This document shows, piece by piece, positions 58,531 to 64,000 of a stretch of DNA of 64,000 nucleotides (positions are counted from its first letter, which is position 1; each line of letters begins with the position of its first letter). The DNA comes from Actinomadura rubteroloni (GTDB lineage Bacteria > Actinomycetota > Actinomycetes > Streptosporangiales > Streptosporangiaceae). The position numbers were made by a program, and so were the translations under genes. The notes beneath the pieces are model-generated. The model ran no database searches and was not told the origin of the DNA. It saw nothing but the letters and a program-made list of their open reading frames with translations. The stretch covers positions 558,001-622,000 of the forward strand of contig NZ_MTBP01000002.1 of NCBI RefSeq assembly GCF_002911665.1, written 5' to 3'.

Positions 58531-59448
58531 ATGAACGACGCGACCATCGAGGTCACCGATCTGCGCAAGCGCTACGGGCGCACCCTCGCGCTGGACGGCA
58601 TGACCTTCGCCGTGACCCCCGGACGGGTCACCGGCTTCGTCGGCCCGAACGGGGCCGGGAAATCCACGACACTGCGCGCGATCCTCGGACTGGACACCGT
58701 GGACGCCGGGACGGCCCTGATCGGTGGGCGGCCGTACCGAAGCCTGCCGCGTCCGCTGACGCACGTCGGTGCGCTGCTGGACGCCGGGGCCCTCCAGCCG
58801 GGCCGCCGCGCCCGCGACCACCTGCTGTGGCTCGCGCACTCGCAGGGCCTCGGCGCCCGCCGGGTGGACGAGGTCCTGGCGCTCGCCGGGTTGACCGAGG
58901 CGGCGCGGCGCCGGGCGGGCGGCTACTCGCTCGGCATGCGCCAGCGCCTCGGGATCGCCGCCGCGCTGCTCGGCGATCCGCGCGCCGTCCTGCTGGACGA
59001 GCCCTTCAACGGCCTGGACCCCGAAGGCTTCGTCTGGATCCGGGGACTGCTCGAGACGCTGGCCGCCGAGGGCCGCGCGGTGCTGGTGTCCACGCACCTC
59101 ATGGGCGAGTTGCAGGGGATCGCCCGGCATGTGGTGGTCGTCGGGCGCGGCCGGGTCCTCGCCGACGCGGACGTCGCGGACCTTCTCGCGACCGCCGGCG
59201 GCGGACGGGTCCTCGTGCGCACCACGGCGCCGGCGGACGCGGCGCACGCGCTGGAGCGCGCGGGGGCCGCCGTGACCGTCCGGGACGACGCGCTGTCGGC
59301 GGCGGGCCTCGCGGCGGAACGCGTCGTGGCGGTGCTCGGCGCGGAGCGCGTCCCGTTCTCCGAGGTCGCCGAGCACCGCGCGACGCTCGAAGAGGCGTAC
59401 ATGGCCCTCACCCGCGACGCCGTCGAGTACCGGGGGGCCGCGCTGTGA
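58531..59448 (+). CDS. ABC exporter ATP-binding subunit (drug/bacitracin type)
   Basis: 305 residues. Walker A GFVGPNGAGKSTTLRAILGL, signature YSLGMRQRLGIAAALLGDPR, Walker B AVLLDEPFNGLDPEGFVWIR and H-loop VLVSTHLMGE; the signature reads SLGMR in place of LSGGQ, as is usual in the BcrA/NatA-like ABC-2 group. Divergent from the two-component genes across 87 bp and coupled to the permease gene by GTGA. Confidence 0.94.
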   Translation: MNDATIEVTDLRKRYGRTLALDGMTFAVTPGRVTGFVGPNGAGKSTTLRAILGLDTVDAGTALIGGRPYRSLPRPLTHVGALLDAGALQPGRRARDHLLWLAHSQGLGARRVDEVLALAGLTEAARRRAGGYSLGMRQRLGIAAALLGDPRAVLLDEPFNGLDPEGFVWIRGLLETLAAEGRAVLVSTHLMGELQGIARHVVVVGRGRVLADADVADLLATAGGGRVLVRTTAPADAAHALERAGAAVTVRDDALSAAGLAAERVVAVLGAERVPFSEVAEHRATLEEAYMALTRDAVEYRGAAL

Positions 59449-60905
59449 CGGTCTTCGCCCGGCTCCTGCACGCGGAGTGGACGAAGTTCCGGACCGTCCG
59501 GGGCTGGGTCGCCGCCGTCCTGATCGCCTTCTTCGCGACCGTCCTGGTCGGGCTGCTCGGCACGGGCGGCACCAAACTGCCGCACGGCCCGGTGCCGCCG
59601 CTGCCGACCGGGCCGGGCGGGGAGGCGGTGAGCGACGCGTTCTTCTTCGTCCACCGGACGCTCAGTGGTGATGGAAGCCTCACCGTGCGTCTCGCCTCTC
59701 TCACCGGGGCGGACGGCGCGGGCGCCATGCCGTGGGCGAAAGGCGGCATCCTCGTGAAGGCGGGGACGCGGCCGGGGTCGTCCTACGCCGCCGTCCTGCT
59801 CACCGGCGCGCACGGGACGCGGATGCAGCACGACTTCACCCACGACCGGGCCGGTCGGCCCGGCTCCGGGCCGCGCTGGCTTCGGCTCGTCCGGACGGGC
59901 GCGCTCGTCACCGGGTCCGAGTCCGCCGACGGCGTGCGCTGGACGACGATCGGTACCGCGCGGGTTCGTTCGGGCGTCGTCGAAACGGGGATGTTCGCGA
60001 CGTCCCCGGCGTCCTTCCGCACGAGCGGGCGTTCGGTGACCGAGAACCCGGCCGTCGCCACCGCCGTCTTCGACCATGTGGACGCGCGCGGGGCGTTCGG
60101 CGGCGCGTGGCGGGACGAGCAGCTCGGCGGCGACCCCTACGGCCCGGGGATGCGGGCCGAGATGCGGCCGGGGCTCCGGACGGCGGGCGGGACGTTCACC
60201 CTGACCGGCGCCGGGGACATCGCCCCGCTCGTGGGCGGCCCGGCGCTCGGCAACGCCTTCCCGGTCGAGGCGTTCCTCGTCGGCGCGTTCGCCGGGCTGA
60301 TCGCGCTCGCCGTCCTCGGGGCGACGGCCATGACCGCCGAGTACCGGCGCGGCATGATCCGCACGACGCTCGCCGCGAGCCCGCATCCCGGCCGGGTGCT
60401 CGCGGCGAAGGCCGTCGTGCTCGGGGCGGTCGCGTTCACGGTCGGGACGGCCGCCGCGCTCGTCGCGGTCCGGGTCGGGGAGCACCGCGTCCGGGCCGAC
60501 GGCTACGCGATCTTCACCGTGCCCGCGCTCACCGAGGTCCGGGCCGTCGCGGGCACCGGGCTGCTGCTGGCCGCCGCCGCGATCCTGGCGCTCGGCGCCG
60601 GGACGGTGCTGCGGCGCGGCGCGGTCGCGGTGACGGGCATCGTCGTCCTGATCGTCATCCCGTACATCCTCGCGATGAGCGCCGTGCTGCCGTCCGGGGC
60701 CGCGAACTGGGTTTTGCGGGTCAGCCCCGCTGCGGGGTTCGCGGTGCAGCAGACGCTTCCTCGCTACGGGCACGTGTGGAGCAACTACACACCCGCCGCC
60801 GGTTATTACCCGCTCGCCCCGTGGGTGGGGTTCGCGGTGCTCTGCGGGTGGGCGGCATTGGCGTTCGGGTCGGCGGTCATTCTGCTGCGCCGGAGGGACG
60901 CGTGA
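59445..60905 (+). CDS. ABC-2 permease with inserted extracytoplasmic jelly-roll-like domain
   Basis: 486 residues from GTG 59445. TM1 lies at ~22-42, then about 200 residues outside the membrane before the remaining five helices (~270-480). The insert contains SLTVRLASLTGADGAGAMPW, AKGGILVKAGTRPGSSYAAV, PRWLRLVRTGALVTGSESAD and GVVETGMFATSPASF, a pattern I associate with DUF1349/LamG-like concanavalin folds, normally on glycan-binding secreted proteins. The TM domain has MTAEYRRGMIRTTLAASPHP, the ABC-2 coupling motif. The extra domain may bind the exported compound or cell-wall glycan. Confidence 0.85.
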   Translation: MTVFARLLHAEWTKFRTVRGWVAAVLIAFFATVLVGLLGTGGTKLPHGPVPPLPTGPGGEAVSDAFFFVHRTLSGDGSLTVRLASLTGADGAGAMPWAKGGILVKAGTRPGSSYAAVLLTGAHGTRMQHDFTHDRAGRPGSGPRWLRLVRTGALVTGSESADGVRWTTIGTARVRSGVVETGMFATSPASFRTSGRSVTENPAVATAVFDHVDARGAFGGAWRDEQLGGDPYGPGMRAEMRPGLRTAGGTFTLTGAGDIAPLVGGPALGNAFPVEAFLVGAFAGLIALAVLGATAMTAEYRRGMIRTTLAASPHPGRVLAAKAVVLGAVAFTVGTAAALVAVRVGEHRVRADGYAIFTVPALTEVRAVAGTGLLLAAAAILALGAGTVLRRGAVAVTGIVVLIVIPYILAMSAVLPSGAANWVLRVSPAAGFAVQQTLPRYGHVWSNYTPAAGYYPLAPWVGFAVLCGWAALAFGSAVILLRRRDA

Positions 60906-61624
60906 GGCGGGCCGTGCACGCGGAATGGACGAAACTCCGCACCGGCGGCGGGGTCCTGCTCGCCCCGGTCGTGCTGGTCGTCGTGATCGTCGGCCTCGGC
61001 GCGGTCGCCGCCGGGGCGGCGAAGGCGGGCGCCGACCCGGGCCGGACGGCCCTCGCCGGCCTCGACCTCGGACCGGCCGTCATCGCGGTCCTCGCGGCCC
61101 TGCCGGTCGGCGCCGAGTACGCGACCGGCATGATCCGCACGACGTTCGCCGCGACGCCGCGCCGGGGCGCCGTGCTCGCCGCCAAGGCCGTCGTGCTCGG
61201 CGGGCCGGTCGCTTTGGCCGGGACCGTCGCGGCGGCGGGCGCCCTGCTGGCCGGACGGTGGCTCGGCCTCGACCTCGCCCTCTCCGGCGCGGTGCTGCGC
61301 GCGGCGGCCGGCTCGGTGCTCTTTCTCGTGCTGGTCGCGCTGCTCGCGCTCGGGGTCGCGTGCGCGGTCCGGGACGCGGCGGCGTCGTCGGGGCTCGTGC
61401 TCGGGCTGTTCTATCTGTCGCCGGTGCTCGTCCCGCTCGTCCGGGACCCGGCCTGGCGGCGGCATCTGGAACAGATCACGCCGATGAACGCGGGGCTCGC
61501 CGTACGGTCGCTGCACGTGGACGGCCTGGCGATCGGGCCGTGGAAGGGGCTCGCCGTCCTCGCCGCGTGGGCCGCCGCCGCGCTCGCCGTGGGGACCGTC
61601 GCGCTGCTCCGCCGGGACGCCTGA
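60902..61624 (+). CDS. ABC-2 permease, second subunit
   Basis: 240 residues from GTG 60902, overlapping the first permease stop (GTGA). Six helices; VGAEYATGMIRTTFAATPRR corresponds to the coupling motif of the larger permease (AEYRRGMIRTTLAASPHP), so the two permeases are related and presumably form a heterodimer, this one lacking the inserted outer domain. Followed by a strong hairpin. Confidence 0.9.
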   Translation: MRRAVHAEWTKLRTGGGVLLAPVVLVVVIVGLGAVAAGAAKAGADPGRTALAGLDLGPAVIAVLAALPVGAEYATGMIRTTFAATPRRGAVLAAKAVVLGGPVALAGTVAAAGALLAGRWLGLDLALSGAVLRAAAGSVLFLVLVALLALGVACAVRDAAASSGLVLGLFYLSPVLVPLVRDPAWRRHLEQITPMNAGLAVRSLHVDGLAIGPWKGLAVLAAWAAAALAVGTVALLRRDA

Positions 61625-61627
61625 CGC

Positions 61628-61658
61628 CCGGCGGGCCGTCCCGGGGGCGGCCCGCCGG
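61628..61658 (+). terminator. Strong hairpin terminator of the ABC exporter operon
   Basis: CCGGCGGGCCG pairs perfectly with CGGCCCGCCGG (11 bp, all G-C) around a 9-nt loop, 3 bp beyond the last permease stop. Without a T-run, it is of the GC-only type common in actinobacteria. Confidence 0.8.
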
Positions 61659-61813
61659 ACCGGCGATCGTCGTCGGCCGCGTTGTCGAGTTCGGCGCGCG
61701 GCAACGCCGCCGGGGAGCCGTCCCGGCGCCGGCGACAAAGGCGCGCGTGATCTCCGGGCCGGTGGCGCATAAGCGTGACCAGCGAATTCACCGACCGGTA
61801 CTTCAACGCCGGC

Positions 61814-61849
61814 CGGTGATCGCGCCATGCGCACACGGCTCGATCACCG
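61814..61849. repeat. Inverted repeat in the exporter-lsr2 spacer
   Basis: CGGTGATCG and CGATCACCG, perfectly complementary 9-bp arms 18 bp apart, in the 293-bp non-coding space between the exporter operon and lsr2 (convergent). A second stem ACCGGCC-N7-GGCCGGT lies at 61877-61897 and may terminate lsr2. No gene is evident here. Confidence 0.6.
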
Positions 61850-61917
61850 CCGGGCGGCAGCGTCCAATTCGGCGCGACCGGCCACGGGACGGCCGGTGGC
61901 CAATCTACCGGCCGACC

Positions 61918-62247
61918 CTAATGGGCGTTTTCGTACTGCTCGATCACGGTCGCCGGGATACGGCCGCGGTCGTTGACCTGGAGGCCGCGCGACCTGGCCC
62001 ACTCCCGGATCTCGGCGGACCGGTCACGGTTCGACTGCGTCCGCGCAGGCCGCACACCCTGGGCGTTCTTCGGACGCGCCCGGCGCGCGTGCCGGACGAA
62101 CGGCTCCAGGATGTCGCGGAGTTCGGTGGCGTGCTTGTCGCTCAGGTCAATTTCGTACAACGCGCCGTCCAGCCCGAAGCCGACGGTCTCGTCCGCCTCG
62201 CCTCCGTCGATGTCGTCAAGGAGGAGGACTTTGACCTTCTGTGCCAT
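61918..62247 (-). CDS. lsr2: Lsr2-family nucleoid-associated xenogeneic silencer
   Basis: 109 residues from ATG 62247 with AAGGA ahead. AQKVKVLLLDDIDGGEADET and FGLDGALYEIDLSDKHATEL form the dimerisation domain. The DNA-binding half has the segment NRDRSAEIREWARSRGLQVN then DRGRIPATVIEQYENAH, including the RGR hook that inserts into the minor groove of AT-rich DNA. Lsr2 silences horizontally acquired genes; actinomycetes often have two copies, so this could be the Lsr2-like paralogue. Confidence 0.95.
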   Translation of the reverse strand: MAQKVKVLLLDDIDGGEADETVGFGLDGALYEIDLSDKHATELRDILEPFVRHARRARPKNAQGVRPARTQSNRDRSAEIREWARSRGLQVNDRGRIPATVIEQYENAH

Positions 62248-62999
62248 GCGGAAATCCTTCCAAGCGGGGTTTGATCGCAGCATAGACGGTACGCGCCGCG
62301 ATGGCGACACATTCATTCACCTGGGGCTGTCACGAAAATCTCACCCCTGCAAGAGGCAAGTCCTCCCTTACGCGGCCCCGGCGACCGGAAAGGTTCGTGG
62401 ACAACTCACCGGACCAATGAAAGCGTTCACACGGACGCCCGATTGAGCACGACCGAAGAGAACCGAAGCACCGGCATCGCACCACGGACCCCGCCCATGC
62501 CGCGCATGAGCTTCTCCGGGCGTTGCCGGGGCTACCCGCGCTCCCGGCCCGGCGGCAGGGCCGTACGCGGAATCCGCGGGCATCGGCCGCAGGTGAGCAC
62601 GAGTGCACCGCCCCGGACCCGGCGTCTCGGGTCGCCGCTGCTTTCCTCCAGTTCCCCGGCGCGCAGGAAAATGGGCAGCGCCGCCGCGAAATCGTCGGCG
62701 TCGAGATAGACGCGGGCGGCGAATTCCGCTGCGGTCGCCTCGTCCTTCACCCGGCCGATCGCCCGCGCGGCTCCAGACGTTCGCGCAGAATGGCGTACGC
62801 AGGCACCGGCCGGATGACGCCGCCGACCTCTACTCGGACGACAGGTCAGGCCGCTCGTGGACGGTCGGGGCAGTCCGCTGCGCGAGCCCGGACGGACAGC
62901 GACCGCGCCCGGCGCCGCGCTGCTCGACCCGGCTGGCCGACCCTCGGCGCACTCCCACCCCGAGGCCCCCAGGTCGCGGTCATATGTCAAGCTATTGAC
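62248..62999. other. Spacer between lsr2 and the MarR gene, mostly non-coding
   Basis: 752 bp that hold the lsr2 promoter side (62248-62450 is distinctly less GC-rich than the rest of the window), one doubtful minus-strand small ORF, and no other convincing gene. Codon bias is weak in all frames and several frames are interrupted, as expected for decaying or foreign DNA beside an Lsr2 gene. Confidence 0.5.
62532..62750 (-). CDS. Doubtful small ORF, possibly a gene remnant
   Basis: 72 codons from GTG 62750: KDEATAAEFAARVYLDADDF, AALPIFLRAGELEESSGD, then an Arg-rich segment with VLTCGRCP. The first 40 residues have amphipathic helical character and read as real protein; the rest looks degraded. 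A second reading frame ending RERLEPRGRSAG stops with TGA in the GTGA that holds this start, a hint of an older two-gene arrangement. Could be spurious. Confidence 0.3.
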   Translation of the reverse strand: MKDEATAAEFAARVYLDADDFAAALPIFLRAGELEESSGDPRRRVRGGALVLTCGRCPRIPRTALPPGRERG

Positions 63000-63000
63000 A
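62985..63000. promoter_or_regulatory. MarR operator 1, overlapping the MarR start codon
   Basis: TGTCAA-GCTA-TTGACA, perfect 6-4-6 dyad whose last base is the A of the ATG at 63000. Bound repressor would directly block translation start or a leaderless transcript. The same sequence recurs at 63444-63459. Confidence 0.8.
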
Positions 63001-63443
63001 TGGACAACGCGAGCGGATCCCGGCCGCTTGAGCAGCGGCCCGGCTATGTGCTGAAGATGGTCGACGCCGTGCTGCGCACGGCGCTCACCACGGCGCTGGC
63101 GCCCCACGACCTGACGGTGGCCCAGTACGCGTGCCTGGAGGTGGCGCTCCGCCACCCGGGCGCCTCGGCGGCCGAACTGGCTAGGCGCGCGTTCGTCAGC
63201 CGCCAGGCGATGCACCAGATCCTCACCGATCTGCGCAGCCGCGACCTGGTGCACGTCGCCGAGGTCCCCCACCGGGCACGGCCCGTCACGCTCACCGACG
63301 CCGGACGGCAGGCCGTACAAGCGGCGGCCGGCGACGTCCTGGCAGTCGAGGAACGGATGGTCGCGACCCTGACGGCCGGCCAACGCGCCCACCTCCTGAG
63401 CGCCCTCTACACCTGCGCCGAGTCCCTGACCGACGAGACTTGA
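63000..63443 (+). CDS. MarR-family regulator of the adjacent ABM protein
   Basis: 147 residues. PHDLTVAQYACLEVALRHPG, ASAAELARRAFVSRQAMHQI and RARPVTLTDAGRQAVQAAAG give the winged helix. No ribosome-binding site precedes the ATG; the operator sits there instead, so the mRNA may be leaderless. One operator copy covers its start and another follows its stop ahead of the monooxygenase-like gene, implying control of both. Confidence 0.92.
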   Translation: MDNASGSRPLEQRPGYVLKMVDAVLRTALTTALAPHDLTVAQYACLEVALRHPGASAAELARRAFVSRQAMHQILTDLRSRDLVHVAEVPHRARPVTLTDAGRQAVQAAAGDVLAVEERMVATLTAGQRAHLLSALYTCAESLTDET

Positions 63444-63459
63444 TGTCAAGGTCTTGACG
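63444..63459. promoter_or_regulatory. MarR operator 2, ahead of the ABM gene
   Basis: TGTCAA-GGTC-TTGACG: same dyad as at 62985-63000 with one changed base in the right arm and a different spacer. It starts one base after the MarR stop and lies 102 bp before the next start. Confidence 0.75.
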
Positions 63460-63560
63460 TATCATCGTCCACGGGGCAATGTGTCGGGAGACACGCCGAT
63501 CCCCGGCCGTCCCGCATCCACGACGGGCTGAGCAGGGGCTCCCCGAAGGAGGACGTCATC

Positions 63561-63887
63561 ATGACCACCATCCAGAAGGACTCCGGACTCACCACGATGA
63601 TCAACGTGTTCACCACGACCCCGGACAAGCAGCAGGCCCTGCTCGACGTCCTCCTGCGGGCCACCGAGGACCACATCGCCAAGATGCCCGGCTTCCACTC
63701 GGCCAACTTCCACGCCAGCGCCGACGGCCTGCGCGTCGTCAACTACGCCCAGTGGACGACTCCCGACGCCTGGAAGGCGATGCTGACCGACCCGCAGTGC
63801 CGCGTCCACATCGAGAAGGCCCGCGAACTGGCCGAACACGACGACCACCTCTACGAAGTCGTCGCCGTCCACGAAGCGGCGCGCTGA
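63561..63887 (+). CDS. Antibiotic biosynthesis monooxygenase (ABM) domain protein
   Basis: 108 residues with AAGGAGG 8 bp ahead of the ATG. TMINVFTTTPDKQQALLDVL, then HIAKMPGFHSANFHASADGL and RVVNYAQWTTPDAWKAML are the ferredoxin-like ABM fold, present in cofactor-free oxygenases and quinone/aldehyde-related enzymes. The likely role is oxidation or detoxification of an aromatic compound sensed by the MarR protein. Confidence 0.9.
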   Translation: MTTIQKDSGLTTMINVFTTTPDKQQALLDVLLRATEDHIAKMPGFHSANFHASADGLRVVNYAQWTTPDAWKAMLTDPQCRVHIEKARELAEHDDHLYEVVAVHEAAR

Positions 63888-63968
63888 CCCCGGACCCCTG
63901 CGGACGCCACGCCGGGCATGGACGCGGGCTGAACGAGGCCCGGGCGAACGGTCGCGCCGTGGGCCGGG

Positions 63969-64000
63969 TCAGTCGGTGCGCATTGCCGTTGCCAGGCGGG
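63969..64000 (-). CDS. Possible C-terminal end of a gene continuing past the right edge
   Basis: The minus strand reads RLATAMRTD then TGA, a natural-looking protein terminus with codon bias like the rest. Only nine codons are inside the window, so neither frame nor identity can be confirmed. Confidence 0.3.
   Translation of the reverse strand, partial: RLATAMRTD

Noticed and set aside
62443-62709. Plus-strand ORF of 88 codons after the lsr2 spacer
   Set aside because: Low-complexity Ser/Arg/Pro translation, no ribosome-binding site; the opposite-strand frame looks slightly more protein-like.

Overview
The DNA is very GC-rich, with third codon positions almost all G or C, many GTG/TTG starts and frequent ATGA/GTGA stop-start overlaps. 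Together with an Lsr2 nucleoid protein, F420 enzymology (NpdG), a mycobacterial-type LprG-P55 pair, a DmdR/IdeR iron box and a MapB-like methionine aminopeptidase, this points to a chromosomal segment of a filamentous actinobacterium, most likely near Actinomadura/Thermomonosporaceae. The genus is an inference. I see no transposase, integrase, prophage or CRISPR array, and no PKS/NRPS cluster.

Layout. 1-8.8 kb: end of panB, an unknown winged-helix/membrane pair, npdG, map with two small neighbours, an HhH membrane protein, a LigD-type 3'-phosphoesterase fused to a ligase domain that has lost its catalytic lysine, an HxlR-controlled reductase, a YdjM-like membrane protein and a baeRF protein. 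8.9-14.8 kb: a NarL-type two-component system, a CopC and CopD-CtaG copper/oxidase-assembly pair and an HTH-TPR regulator. 14.9-19.9 kb: 5-hydroxyisourate hydrolase, NCS2 purine permease, glycerate kinase, alanine dehydrogenase and a histidine phosphatase, compatible with purine salvage or catabolism; a striking 56-nt hairpin lies between the permease and kinase genes. 20-24 kb: CsoR, a MarR-MFS divergent pair with two identical operators, an MpaB-type oxygenase and CutA.

24.2-31.7 kb: gamma-glutamyltransferase, then a tight four-gene operon (NrtR-like Nudix regulator, J-domain/pseudokinase, vWA-MIDAS protein, divergent PurA-like enzyme) that I regard as the best candidate for an undescribed system. 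Its 3' end carries a decayed duplicate of the last ~165 bp of the PurA-like gene. A TetR gene, a thiamine-binding-type protein and a small Cys-rich protein follow. 31.9-36.2 kb: a CAU-anticodon tRNA, the LprG-P55-like lipoprotein/MFS pair, an esterase and an Rv1733c-like protein.

36.2-44.3 kb: iron acquisition. MarR and MFS genes, a FecCD-type ABC importer, a near-perfect DmdR/IdeR box between divergent promoters, a Tat lipoprotein receptor and a siderophore-interacting flavoprotein, then a FGGY sugar kinase. 44.3-52.8 kb: a defence- or conflict-like island with two tandem secreted proteins (pilin-like N-terminus, aerolysin/ETX-like C-terminus), a divergent Upf1-type helicase fused to PLD and DUF5710 domains, a MazG-like hydrolase, and a STAND/NLR-like ATPase with TPRs whose N-terminus resembles a RHIM-like amyloid signalling motif. 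52.8-64 kb: gpsA, a GH15 glucoamylase plus LLM flavoprotein pair, an OmpR-type two-component system divergent from an ABC exporter (one permease carries an inserted extracytoplasmic jelly-roll-like domain), lsr2, and a MarR/ABM-monooxygenase pair controlled by two copies of one operator.

All functional names rest on reading motifs by eye. No database search was run.
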